Positions 26,101 to 37,325 of a stretch of DNA of 64,000 nucleotides are shown here, piece after piece. How positions within the stretch are numbered: the stretch's first letter is position 1; each line of letters opens with the position of its first letter. A program made the translations under genes and the position numbers. Location of the stretch: positions 189,709 through 253,708 of the forward strand of contig PDUO01000025.1 in assembly GCA_003008705.1 (NCBI GenBank), read 5' to 3'. Source of the stretch: Pezicula radicicola (taxonomy: Eukaryota; Ascomycota; Leotiomycetes; Helotiales; Dermateaceae). A model generated the notes under the pieces. That model had not been told where the DNA came from. It ran no database searches and was given only the letters and a program-made list of their open reading frames with translations.

Positions 26101-26650
26101 GTCATGTGATCTACCCCCCCTTTACTACTAATAGCCTTATTCTAGCACTCTTGTTCGGTACAGAATACAACACCGATTTCCTCCCAAGAGCATTTACTTT
26201 GATTGTTGCTACCTTTAAAGGTTCAACATCTACTACATCTCGTTCCTGTCGCAAGAATGGAAAACGCAAGGGTCACAGGACAATTTATTCTTGGTCTTTA
26301 GATCTAGCTGGAAGCACTGGTTCCAGACGAATCCTTCCCACATCGGCGTGAATTTAGGAACTCCCTTCAATGCCAATAAAGACGGGTTCTTTCTATGTAA
26401 GCTCCCGGCCTCTGTTACACAACAAGGTCATGTGACTTGATATACTTTCCCTCGTTAAATTTCTCCTACTTTGTTCTGTACCTGCGATTCAGCAAAGAAT
26501 ACATTAAATTAAATGATTTATAAACTTATTAGAAAATCTTTTAAATAATGTTGAATTCTGTGAATATATAGGAATAGTCATGTGATTGCCCACTACAAGT
26601 AGGCCTATTCTAGCACTCTAGCTTCTACACAGAACACAATACAAACCACT
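26101..26650. repeat. Diverged direct repeat pair
   Basis: Segments starting at 26101 and 26578 share GTCATGTGAT and, further on, TATTCTAGCACTCT, with similar sequence between and after (CAGAA, ACAATAC). They look like two old copies of one short element about 475 bp apart. Confidence 0.35.
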
Positions 26651-27341
26651 ATTGCCCACATGTTGCTGCTGTCTAATATTCTGCCTATTCAATAAATAAC
26701 TTCGATGTTAATATGCCAACTCCACTATTTGGAACAGCTAGTTCCCAGCTTCAGAGAGGTCTACAAAAACAAGAAGAATCTATTAATTAATAAGAACCGA
26801 CCTGCTCAATGCACTAAAGCCAGCGCTAATGTAACAATATTCTTCAAAGTACTACTCTATACCTAAGTAACTATCATGAACCGAATCAACTTACAAAAGT
26901 GCACTCCTCAATACCTTAATTAAGTATTTAACCAAGCGACGCACAGATCCTCCTACCTTACTGTATCTTAACTCTAAACCTCAACTCAAAACTTAGATTC
27001 AACATCAACTCAAGTCCATTCAACCATAAACCAGAGCTCTCGTCTCATCATCATTACAATAACATTAAATTTAATTCTCCCTCTCTCATAGTTTAATCTT
27101 GAATTAAAATATTACTCTAGTTCCTTTAAGTTGCTAGTTCTTTGTATAGAAGCTATATTCTACTCTGTTTATTTCATATACACTACTTACGTAAATAGCA
27201 GAAGCTGTAAAAGCAACTCAAAGCTAGTGTCACACTATAAACACCTCTTCCTCTCCGAGCTTTACTACATCATCGCAGGACAGTGCAATATATTGCGGCT
27301 CCCAAAACTCAATTGAGGCTCCGCGAAATTTTGCGAACCAC

Positions 27342-27402
27342 TCGCCTAACTTAAAATGCGAACCACCACCACCAGCACATTCTCAAAAAAGAAGTTAGGC
27401 GA
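27342..27402. repeat. Inverted repeat, 11-bp arms
   Basis: TCGCCTAACTT at 27342-27352 is the exact reverse complement of AAGTTAGGCGA at 27392-27402. TGCGAACCA occurs twice around the left arm. This may be the end of a degraded DNA transposon. Confidence 0.45.
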
Positions 27403-27870
27403 CCGAACTAAGTTGCTGTGCCGTAGAAGTGGCGATTTTCAAGAGCCATCTTACCTCCCCCCGCCTCGAGGGTCGGATTCGAAGGTTTGTTTGACTTCTC
27501 TCTTTTAAGTATTGTTTGAACCTTGCATTGTTCTTTAAGTTTTGGGTCCTGATGGAACAAAGATTTTTATTTAAATTCAACTTGTTCTTGAGATAGAGCT
27601 AGCTCTTTTCATTTTGTAAACATGAAAATTCTCAAGCGCAGCCCAACTCATTGCAGAAAAAATAAAACAAAAAATGAACAATGCATTTTATTCGATCAGA
27701 ACCTGGAGGGGAATTATAATCCATGCTTTTATGTGAGAAAGCCGCAAAAAGAAACCACGAAAAAGCTCCCACCCGTCGGAATGACTGTCACATTCCCGGG
27801 AATCCCTAATTTTCATCAAAATGCCATGAACGCCGATCCATAACCTGAAATTAAGATCCAATTAATTCGT

Positions 27871-28019
27871 GATGTCGTGAAATACCACATGAGCAGCAGC
27901 GGTGAAGCTAGAAGCCCGAGATATAAACCGGGCAGGGTCAGACTGCCGTGAGCCGTAAGAAGGAAGGGAGCGTTGCTTCCATCCTAATGAGTACCGTTCG
28001 AGTCATGATGTCGTGAAAT
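27871..28019. repeat. 13-bp direct repeat flanking about 120 bp
   Basis: GATGTCGTGAAAT occurs at 27871-27883 and 28007-28019. The enclosed piece is richer in G+C than the flanks. It is too long for a usual target-site duplication, so origin is open. Confidence 0.4.
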
Positions 28020-28035
28020 TAACGAGACAGAATAA

Positions 28036-28728
28036 TTATGCTCTCTTGCTCGAGTGTCGCTTCTTCTCTAAAGCGCTACGATGGTGATGTTTGCGGGTGG
28101 ACGAGGAGGTAGACCTTGAGCTTGCAGACCCAGTATGAGTGGTATTGGTGAGAGGTACGTGAGGCCTTTGCAATCGATAGGCAATGATCTCATGGCGCTG
28201 TGTTGTTGAGTTCCATTCCTTGAGCGGAGTTGGGCGACTAACTGCGCTGGGGAGAGTGACAGTCGTGGGATAAGTGCCAGAGAAAGGTGTTGCGGCGTAG
28301 ACACGAAAGGAACGGGTATTCTCGTTGGAAGAATGGTTATGGGATCCCGCTGGCATGGCCTGAGATGAGCCAGCATTTGAGTAAAGTGAGGAGTCTCTCG
28401 TAGCAGGTGAGGGGTCATCATAGACAGCGCCATGAGGTGCATTGCGGTGCTCGCAGGCGTCCGAGCAATATGTCGCTGGTGGTTCATATTCTCTGTGAGA
28501 TGCGTCTTCGAGGATGAGCTGGCGAGGATATAATTCTGCTCGAGTCTCGCTGATGTCAAGCTCGAAGTCCTCGTCGCCAGTGACATTATCATACAAGGTG
28601 AAATCCTTGTAGGCCCATTCTGGAAAGCTAGGTTGCGAAAATTGTGTGTATTGTGAATCCAAACCCCTCATCTTCTCGCCGCCGGTGAACTCTGCTCCTG
28701 AGGACGACAAGCGCTGTCGAAAGGCCAT
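28036..28728 (-). CDS. Hypothetical disordered Ser/Thr-rich protein
   Basis: A single open frame of 230 codons from a good ATG at 28728 (AACAATGG context). The N-terminal half is acidic and aromatic (FPEWAYKDFTLYDNVTGDED) and the middle is Ser/Thr/Pro-rich. The C-terminus is strongly basic (SSTRKHHHRSALEKKRHSSK), which could act in nuclear targeting or nucleic-acid binding. No domain, signal peptide or membrane segment is visible. A long intergenic region lies upstream, as is common for developmental or regulatory genes. Function unknown. Confidence 0.6.
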   Translation of the reverse strand: MAFRQRLSSSGAEFTGGEKMRGLDSQYTQFSQPSFPEWAYKDFTLYDNVTGDEDFELDISETRAELYPRQLILEDASHREYEPPATYCSDACEHRNAPHGAVYDDPSPATRDSSLYSNAGSSQAMPAGSHNHSSNENTRSFRVYAATPFSGTYPTTVTLPSAVSRPTPLKEWNSTTQRHEIIAYRLQRPHVPLTNTTHTGSASSRSTSSSTRKHHHRSALEKKRHSSKRA

Positions 28729-31611
28729 TGTTGGTGGAAATGACTAGGCAACAGTGTTAGCGACGGGAATCAATCCAGACATGAAGGATAGAGGTAAACC
28801 TACTGTCTGATCGCAGGATTTCATGCGCGTTCCCTTTACAGTTGGAGATAGTTATGTTTAGGACGTAGAAATAAAAAGATAGTAAGAGGAGAGAGATTGA
28901 CCAGAGAAAAGGTGAAGGGGGGGAAGATAGGTGCGAAAGAGTAGTAGAGAGCTCCCACCGCCCTACGGCAGAAACCCCACGCCCTCGCCAGCGAAGACAC
29001 ACTGACGTTATCACCTACCGTCTACCGTACGCGAAAGACAAGAGAGGCCTCCCATTCACCGAGCACTTGCATCGGTCGCTGCCGCGCAAGCGTTGCCAAG
29101 AACAATTCCTACTTAGTAGCCCATATAGGACTCGAAGGAATTGTCTTCCCCAAAGGACTCGACTTGTACTCGAAGCACGTGAGTCGAGGGTGTCGCATGC
29201 CAAGGATGGAGGCCTCTCTGAAAGGGCGAGGGCGAGTGATGTCTGCTCTGCTCTGCTCTGCTCAGAAGTGCTTCTGAGGTGCGCCATATTCTAATGGCCA
29301 ATCAGACGCCGTAAAAATCCGTCTTGGGAGGAGATGTCCAGTAAAAGACTGCCATGCTGCCATTGGGTGGAGTACGGCGCGGGGTGTAGCGAGAAAGAGA
29401 GAGCGAGGCAGACTGTCCAGAGCTGGTACAAGAGGGGGGCCTCCCGGCAGCACAATGAGGTGGTGAACGGCCTCCAAAGTTCCCATGAGGAGACTGCTTC
29501 CCTAATATATGTCGTTGCCAGCCAGGACAACATCAGCGCGTGTCATGGGTCATATTTCTTGTGGACATTCGGTGCGGCCATCTCATGCAAAAGGTAAATT
29601 CCAACAAGGATGCCAGTGAAACCACAATCCTTACTGAAGCCACGGCCGTGATTTCACGAACACTGATTCGAAGAGCAACGAGTGGGACAAGACGATCGCT
29701 GACGGTACCGGTGCGAGCACATAATGGCGCAGCACGCAGGCTTTAGGCAGGAGGTTCGTGGACCAATTGGAGCCGCGTCGAGCATGCAGCTTCTGTTTCC
29801 GCACCAATGTCTGAAAGCGCACGCCGCAGCCTTGTTTGGGGGGTTTGCCCGAGCTGCCCGACCTGAAAATGGAGAATGGAGAGGAGGATGGGAGTATTTG
29901 GACCCCAAGAGATAGATAGTGGTTGAGGATGTGCGAAAGGTTGACAAGATGGGCGCATCGAATTGATTGCAGGTAGGCATCAAGAGAGCATTGCTGTCGT
30001 GCTGAGATTATACAGAGGTAAGCAAATCAGCCTGCGTTACATGGCATAGGCGGTCGAGAGGCTGTTTGTGTTGGTCATGTTGTTGGCGTTGTGTCTGGAT
30101 GCAACACTGCGGCACAGGGAGCCCAATCAGAGTTGGGGGTAACCGTCGGTGAGGTGCCCCTGAAAACATCCATCGGCGTTCTGCTTATCGTGTAAGCTCA
30201 ATGGCTGCGTGCGCATTTCGTAGCACAATGGCAGAAGTTGCCTTCAATAGTGTCAGAGAGGGCTTTTTGATGAGTAGGGGGGATGTTGTCGTGGATATTG
30301 AAACCCGAGGTGGGTGCTTCACTCTTGCCCAAAGCGGGTTACGGAAGGCATCCTCCATCATTCCGACAACGTCCACTTACAGTACCACTCCTCCATTTCA
30401 TCCACAACGCCAACACCGGATAGATAATGCATACATGCCAACTCACGATATCCCTCACATACTTCCTGGAGGCAAATAGCTCCAAAGTTCAGTAGAGCCG
30501 TTCCAGCACAACTTTAAGACCCTATTCTCAGATTCGTCAGGGTTGTCACTGTCAAGGCGACCATCCATACAAAGCATCATTGTCATCTATAACTCGTTTT
30601 TTGTAGGCGCTTTTCCCAAGATCCATAGGATGACGTTAGAAGCATTCTTTTGAAGGTAAGGAGGTCAACAAGCCATAACCAGAAAAATGAATAAATCCGT
30701 TATCGATAAGACGTAAATAAACTATCTTAGGGAGAGTGCACAACATACGCTTTGCCATCATAGAACAGCTTGTAGAACAGCAGACTTGGCATGAGGCTGA
30801 AATTTGGTCTTTATCCCTTCGACAGAGGTATTGCTGGCCTTGTGCATTGTAGCATTTTGATCAGACCGGGCACTATTTGCGTCTCCCACGAGGATAGGAC
30901 CTACCACGAGCGCGAACAAAGCCAATGATAACAAAGTCCCTATTCCATGATGGCCATCATTCCCATCTATCTGCCAACCCGCCTCCGGAGAAATCAAACA
31001 AGATCTTCTATCCACTCTTTTCTTTCCTTCTGTTCAAGCAAGCTTCAAGCATCAGCGCGGGGATCCTTTCCCTACCTATGGATAACCCGGTTCAGTTTCG
31101 CAATTTCGCAATCCAGACCCGCGATCTAATCTATGCCGCACACCCCTCTCCTCCACGCTAAGACGTCCGTCAGATCTCGCCAAAACTTCATCAGATCTAC
31201 GTCATCGTTACTTTCTATCGTCATGAACCCCAACCTGCTCACCAAGCTGTTGGTGCTTGAACCCTCGTCTTTTCAGCAAGACAGGCATTACCATCCCTAA
31301 GAATCTGAGAAATGATGATGTTCATTCGTAGTTGCAGGGAATTATAGGTCAGGGTCTTTCTGCAAGTCAGTTGAAGATGTAAAAAATCAGGTTTTTGAGC
31401 TGGTGAGCTTTGGGGTTATGATGATTGTTGATCATACGCTTAGTAGGTCTTTTGGAGTATATATTTCTGCTCTGCTTGGGGGCTTATTGAAAGCATCTTC
31501 TTTATTCCATATTCGAAAGCCTTTGAGTTACATCGTGTCAATTCCTAGCCTATCTATCTTCCATTTCTCTATACAAACCAATCAACGAACCAATCAACCC
31601 CCAGAAAAAAA
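28729..31611. other. Long divergent intergenic region, relatively G+C-rich
   Basis: Lies between two divergently transcribed genes and probably contains both promoters and leaders. Composition is richer in G+C than most of the window's spacers. Numerous overlapping short open frames on both strands cancel each other as evidence. It contains a TCTGC microsatellite at 29242-29263. An ATG-less minus-strand frame at 30758-31015 has one hydrophobic segment but no further support. The bases just before 31612 look like a leader. Confidence 0.45.
29242..29263. repeat. TCTGC microsatellite (4 units plus TC)
   Basis: A perfect 22-bp run of TCTGC units in the region upstream of the disordered-protein gene. 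Confidence 0.9.
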
Positions 31612-32268
31612 ATGGCAGGACTTCTTGGAGGTGGCGGAAACAACAATGGTAATGGTGGTGGTGGTCTTCTTGGAGGGTAAGTAAACCTGGGTTCTGATCT
31701 TTTCGTCTCCATTGTTTTCTGCCGTTGGTACGGAGTATTGTCAGAACTTTGGATCAGATGAGATCAGGTTATGGATATCAGACTAATTGCTTCTCCTCAG
31801 ACTCTTGAACACAGTTGATGATACGACGAAAGGTCTCCCTATCGTCGGTGGTATCACATCACCACTTCTTAAGACAGTAGGAGGTGTAACAGACGCTCTA
31901 CCAATTGTACGTTCCTCTCCCTTCCCCACTATATCAGTCTCCCTCTCCTCCCTTTTCTCTCCTTTCCCCCTCCTTCATCACTACAACTTACAACAACCAA
32001 AAAGAACTTTCACTAATCATCCCTCAATCAACAGGTAGGATCAGGCGGACTAGGAGCCCAACCAGCCCAACAACAAAGAGCACCAGTCCAACAACGAACC
32101 GTACCAAAAAAGAAGAGAGTCCAAGCAGCACCAGCACCAGCACCGAAGAAGATCCTGACTGAAGAAGAGAAGAAAGCCAAGTTGCAGGCTAAGAAGAGGA
32201 GGATGCTTGAGTTGAAGAAACAACAACTTGCTCTTGAGGCTGCTGAGCTGGAGCTGGAGTCTGATTGA
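31612..32268 (+). CDS. Small Gly-rich protein with a nuclear-localisation-type motif
   Basis: Three exons, 31612-31676, 31801-31906 and 32035-32268, give 134 residues; both introns (124 and 128 bp) are GT-AG and in phase. The N-terminus is Gly/Asn-rich with twin GLLGG blocks. The middle is pseudo-repetitive: TVDDTTKGLPIVGGI, then KTVGGVTDALPIVG. The C-terminal half is Gln/Ala/Pro-rich, has PKKKRV (a classical monopartite nuclear-localisation pattern) and ends in a highly charged helix, EEEKKAKLQAKKRRMLELKK, likely a coiled coil. The 5' leader before the ATG is Ca-rich and typical of an expressed gene. Function unknown; the motif predicts but does not prove a nuclear location. Confidence 0.75.
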
Positions 32269-33541
32269 ACAGGCCCAAGGGAGACTAGGGATATGCGATC
32301 ATAGGAATATGATACTTTTTTGTATGATGGTTTTGTTACTTTTGTATGATAGCATGGAAGGTGGGTGGGTGTAAGATTTGATACCATTATTTTTTATTGT
32401 ATTGTTAGAGCGAATTTTATGAGAAATGACTTAATGGATGCATTATCATATATCATTGTAGGAAAGAACTCTTACCTAGATCTTGATATTCTGAATGGTT
32501 GCCAAGTACCGCTTGTGCACAGCGTGATGTTCCATCTACATCTACCGAGTAAGTAAAGTCACTCTTGTGGAAAGTTCTTTGTCTTTGTAAAAATCTAACT
32601 AGACAACTACAGTACTAAAGTAGGTTCCACTATCATATCTCATCATTAAACTTCACAATTATCACTACACTTACAAAAGAGGTCCAAGACTTTTCAAATT
32701 GTTAGGCGCATGTTACTCCTGTACCCCAAGGCTCTTTCACGAGCTTATTGTTGGTCGGATCAGTCCACAAAATTCCGAACACGAGGACTTTTACGATCGC
32801 ACAATACCTTCTTTGGCATCGTTGCGTGATCCATTGTGCATGTCCTCTGAACTCTTTCCTTCGGCCTTCGGTCACAATTGATACTAAAACTCAGTCCAGA
32901 TGACTATCATCGAAGATCTTGAGATGCAAGACTAATAGTTCGTGCGCAAAGTATAGTGACATGTTAAATCATGATGGTTGGCTTGGAATGTCACCGTACG
33001 TTGATTATTGTGGTAACTAGGTCGTCGGCGACTCGGGGCTTTACAAATAGCGAGAACGGTTGTTGTCAAAACTCCGTTTGCGTTTAACCATCTAAATTCA
33101 CTTGTTGCCATCTGCTGTCTTCTGTTTATAAAATGATTCGAGATTGAAGCCAGAGCCTCTTGTCATCTGTGGCATTATTCTAAAGTGGAAATTCAGGGTT
33201 CACGAGTCATGGGGTAAATAAGTAAGTATCTTATAAGAGACCATTTTATGGATGGTGTTTTGAAATTGCGGTGGTTGAGCATATGGCAGCTGCTGGGTCA
33301 AGATGTCAAGAGGAAGTTTTGGTCTTGGCGTCGTCACTCGACGTTTCCAGAACGGGCGATGATCTGACGATCATCAGCAATCTTTAATCCGCAGACTCCG
33401 TGCCAACCTACATTTACATCACAACCACGACCATGCATTTTGCAATGAATGAGATAATCGTCATATCATTATTTCCCACTTTATTCACTCCCTCTCCACG
33501 TCTTCGTTGTTCAACTCTGTCCACCGTATCACAGCAGCATC
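32269..33541. other. Intergenic, no gene recognised
   Basis: 3' flank of the small Gly-rich gene and promoter of the membrane protein at 33542. A C/T-rich leader-like stretch ends just before the latter's ATG. No other coding signal. Confidence 0.45.
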
Positions 33542-34871
33542 ATGCCTGAAGTGATTCGGGGCATACGCTCCAATTCCAATCCCCACGCCAATCCCACGTC
33601 CGGGGCACCGGCAAGCCCTCACTCAGATCGCAGAGTCACCTTTGAGAACAGTCGAGAAGATTCATCCAATCCCCTACAACATACAGAGTCTCGACCGCGT
33701 TCGAAACGGCGACGTTCCTCCCATGTCGACCGCGATGTCGAAGAAGGCGAGCGCGACGCATACTACGACAGTCGCGCAGCAACACAACGCGAATATCAAC
33801 GACGAGCGAGCAATCTCCAATCATATTATCTCGAACATCCAGACCTCCTACCTCAATTACCCTTTACATTTCGACATGGTTTCAAGAGATGGAAGCTAGG
33901 TGGATATATTGCGCTTATGGTCTTTGACGCCTGCATCGTTCCTATCGGTTTATATTACGCCATGACTTTTGGAGGGGACATACAAGGATTTATTGTATTT
34001 GCTGTTGTTACGGCTATTTGGGGTGGACCTACATACCTCGAATTTGCAATACGCTCTTTACGATTGATTAGGGAGCAGCGGTTTTATAAGCCTTTGGGTG
34101 TTGATAAGAAATGGGCTTTCGATATCACGAACTGGATTCTTATACTTACTATTGCGGCTGTTACAGCTTTGCTTATTGTGGGTGCAGCACCGCACGATGT
34201 ATTTTTGAGAGTGCTCTCTATGCCTGGGCCTGCCATTCTTTTTACCATCGCTGGACCTATCTTTCTTCTGAGTTTATACAGTTCGTTTGAATGGAAGGCA
34301 CCTTTCCGGATTAGCTCGACTCCGAAGGGGGAGAAGGTCTTGCCGGGGATATATTACATTGTGGAAGATATTGTTGCAGTCAATGCAGGTGGAGGCCGTC
34401 CCTTTCGAGAGGGAATTGCAGCTAGATATAGAGCTAGTCCTATCTTCCGGAAGATGTTGAGAGATCAATCTTGGTTTTGGTCGATTTCTGGATTACTCGT
34501 TGGGGTTGCATGTACAGTCGTTGTCGTTATTAATCAAGTCCCAGAACCTGTTTCTTATGGAATTGGTACGTCTCATTCTCCCATTCTTCTTCCAAGAATC
34601 AGGAATCAAGCTAACAAGGCTTCCAGGTTGGGGAGTTCCATTTTTATGGGCAGGTATATGGGCAGCTATTACGGTGCCATGGGTTCGATCCGTCATGCAT
34701 AAGGAGAGAACACAATGGGAAGAAGAATCCAAGATTATGACTGCGACTATGCTGAAACCACCTACTACTACACATCCAGATGGTACTTCCGAAACTTCTA
34801 CTTCTAAAGAGACTTCGGTGGATCGAGGACGACTTGAACAGCAGACTGGTGATCGTGCGGACAATGTATAA
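33542..34871 (+). CDS. Multi-pass membrane protein, uncharacterised
   Basis: Exons 33542-34565 and 34627-34871 with a 61-bp GT-AG intron in phase 1 give 422 residues. The first 110 residues are hydrophilic, with a basic SRPRSKRRRSSH stretch. Hydrophobic segments follow at about GGYIALMVFDACIVPIGLYY, then FIVFAVVTAIWGGPTYLEF, WILILTIAAVTALLIVGAAP, PAILFTIAGPIFLLSLYSSF and GLLVGVACTVVVVI. Exon 2 adds VPFLWAGIWAAITVPWVR, so six or so spans in all. The C-terminus is a soluble Thr/Ser-rich tail ending DRADNV. The architecture matches a widespread ascomycete family without known function. The start is the only in-frame ATG after the leader. Confidence 0.85.
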
Positions 34872-35789
34872 TAATGACTTGAAGATTGTTAGATGATAGA
34901 TTAATACATGTGATATGACTTTTCTATGACGAGAATTGAAATTATCTAATGAGTGGTTACTTGTGGTTTAGTAGGCTGTGATATTGTTTAGAAGCTGAAC
35001 ACTACACAACAAACTTTTTCTAACGCAAAACCCAATATCCATTCAATCGTACACGGGTCAAATCCTTCCCTGCGAAGATAGTACCCACGAGCCTGTATAT
35101 CTGAAGCCTGAAGCCTTCAGACTCAAAGAGGAGTCCTAGGGACAGGAAGAATACCCAGTTGAAGTACAAGGTTCTCATCATTCTAATAAGCCAAATTTAA
35201 GCATCCCGAAATTGTCATTGTACCCGCTAGATAAACAGCTACATCACTACAAGATCACTTCCAAGAATCACGCATCCCAAAGACAGAAATCATCCTAGAA
35301 ATTATCTAAGTTATCACTCTTGAAGTTGTCTCTTTTAATGCTATCTAGTAGGTAACAAACATTGTCCTATAATCTATCAGGCATCAATCTAACATTGCGA
35401 ATAACGCTACAGTGAAATCATCCAGAATATATTCAATTAATCACCTTTCTTCAAAAGTCCTAGATAAATTTCATCTAAAGTAGATACCTATTTTTGTTGT
35501 CTACTTCATAGGAATTCTAAAACTTCAAATGCTTGCTCTATTAACATTCATTGTCCACGCAATCAGCGCTTACAACCAACCATAGGTAAGCAAAACCTCA
35601 CACCAAATAATTCCGGTGCCTATAATTCCTAGAAAAGTACTTTAATATGATAACATCTCTATATAAAGACAACAAAAATAACAACAACAAAACTACCAAC
35701 AAGAATCCAAACTCCCGTCCCCCCTCCCCTAAATTCTAAACCACAAAACATCACAAATCTCCCACCCCAACAAAAACAACAAACAAAAA
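34872..35789. other. Intergenic, no gene recognised
   Basis: A+T-rich. The A/C-rich run before 35790 resembles a fungal leader and probably belonged to the truncated GNAT gene. Confidence 0.45.
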
Positions 35790-36044
35790 ATGTCTCCCAC
35801 AATCCCAAACCATACAATCAACCCAATAACCATCACCGACCTACCCACCCTCTCAAAACTCCTCCACACCTCCAAACTCCCCCTCACAATAAACCGTCTC
35901 GTATTCAAAGACTGGCCAAATGACGCTACTCAAATACCAATCTACACCCATGCTATCCAAGGTGGATTTGAAGATCCAAGTGTTAAATGTTTGAAGGTTG
36001 TTAATGATATAAGTAGTGTTGTTGTAAAAATGGTTTGGTACTAG
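35790..36044 (+). pseudogene. Truncated GNAT N-acetyltransferase, N-terminal part only
   Basis: An ATG-initiated frame of 84 codons with a plausible C/A-rich leader. It matches the start of fungal GNAT proteins: ITITDLPTLSKLLHTSKLPL, then NRLVFKDWPNDATQIPIYTH and GGFEDPSVKCLKVVND. A stop follows at about one third of the usual length, and the acetyl-CoA-binding motif is absent downstream in all frames I read. So the gene is truncated by deletion or decay, although the remaining piece is well preserved. Confidence 0.6.
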
Positions 36045-36986
36045 TAGGAAATCTAGGGTGAGAGTATTAAAGCAGTGCTACTGTTTATCTAGTGGGCATA
36101 GTTTCAAAATCTTTAAATTCGACTTAGAATGAAGTAGAGAGGGGAGTTTATAGGAACATAAGGTAGGTTGTCGAATTTGGGGTTGAGTGTGTGATTAGAT
36201 TAAGGTTAGGTGGAGTATGCTCTTGTAAGGGCTAATATAGATATAGAAGAGGAAAGGGTAGATTGACGTTATACTGTATACTGTATGAATAATATGGCAC
36301 AACATAGTAGGTGGCGATGAGGTAGATAGTAAAGTAGAGCCCTAGTAATTTTAGTAGGGTGCTAACATTACTAGCGTCCTCTACTTAGCCTAATTTGGTT
36401 TAAGGGAATGCTAAATAACATCTCCTAAAAAGAGGAGGGAAAGGCACACACTAAAAGAAAATCGAAAAAATCAAAAAATCAAAAAAATCAAAACTCCAAG
36501 CTATCAAGGGATAATTCAACCTTGATAGCTCTTAGAAACAACTCAGCCAGTGAAGAAGTTTTAAAGGGGCAAATAACACATCTAAGAGGGCGGGGTCCAA
36601 ACTTGAATGAGATCGAGAGTCTCTATTCATAAGCAAGAGCGTCAGCAAGTAATTAGTTACAACAGCAACTTAAAGTTGATGAGTAGAATTATCTTACAGC
36701 TTATCCAAACAGGGAAGTTATTTAGTAGCTTTCGGTTATTTTGATATGTATAGGGAATACTGAGTAGAAGGTACACCCTTTATATAACTTCCACACTCAA
36801 GTTTAAAACCACACTGTCTTTCTCAGCTTCAATATACTGCACAAGTTTAGGAGGTGCCTTTAGTGAAACCCATGTCTGCCGCAGAATTTGAATATTCCGC
36901 TTCTATTTCAGGTTATTGCAATCCCGCTGGCCTAGCAGATCTTAGTTATAAGGGACTATAATTGATAGCTATCCTCAATCCAACCC
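36045..36986. other. Intergenic with hairpin
   Basis: No gene. Contains an A-rich run of AAAATC units (36455-36492) followed by a perfect 11-bp inverted repeat, listed separately. Confidence 0.5.
36499..36530. repeat. Perfect hairpin, 11-bp stem and 10-nt loop
   Basis: AGCTATCAAGG (36499-36509) pairs exactly with CCTTGATAGCT (36520-36530). It directly follows an A-rich tract. Role unknown. Confidence 0.6.
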
Positions 36987-37325
36987 TTAAAATGACTCAG
37001 TATGCAGTCTTGTAAAATGCGTAAGCTTATGATGCTTCGGCAGCACCCCCTTTTTATAACACCTTGAAGAAATCAAAAAATATATCCCTTGCTCTGGTGG
37101 GCCGCAGAATTGGAACCATTGCTCAGGAGGCAAAGCAAATAATCTCGGTCCAAACCCTTGATTCATGAAGATTTCTGCCTTTCGATAGGTGGTTCCTCGT
37201 GGTTGATGACTGTAATGAACGAGGCATTCGGTAATCCAGGTAATGCATTGATGGTTTGTCCATTCCCATTGTGGGGCATCAGTATGCTCTATTGATTTTA
37301 TTTCCTCAATTTGGATTTTGTCCAC
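36987..37325 (-). pseudogene. Degenerate paralogue of the small protein at 38766-39185
   Basis: The translated core reads APQWEWTNHQCITWITECLV, then NQGFGPRLFALPPEQW and GVLPKHH. It is clearly related to the protein 1.4 kb to the right: PQWLWTNSQCREWITEVLI, then GDGFGPRLFKLDEKMW and GAVPSGF. The frame has no ATG (the apparent start is GTG) and stays open upstream to about 37400 without one. An overlapping frame (37492-37298) starts with ATG but does not join by a plausible intron. The N-terminal part seems lost or shifted, so I treat it as a decayed tandem copy. Confidence 0.55.

Larger units (their letters stand above)
24905..28035. other. Long gene-poor A+T-rich stretch with small repeats
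   Basis: No supported gene in 3.1 kb. It holds a diverged pair of direct repeats (26101 and 26578), an inverted repeat (27342-27402) and a short direct repeat (27871 and 28007), each listed separately. Minus-strand open frame 25714-26040 has no ATG and no family resemblance. Confidence 0.45.

Noticed and set aside
30758..31015. Minus-strand ORF with a hydrophobic segment (FALVVGPILVG)
   Set aside because: Opens at GTG just after a stop, has no ATG until late and no splice partner.
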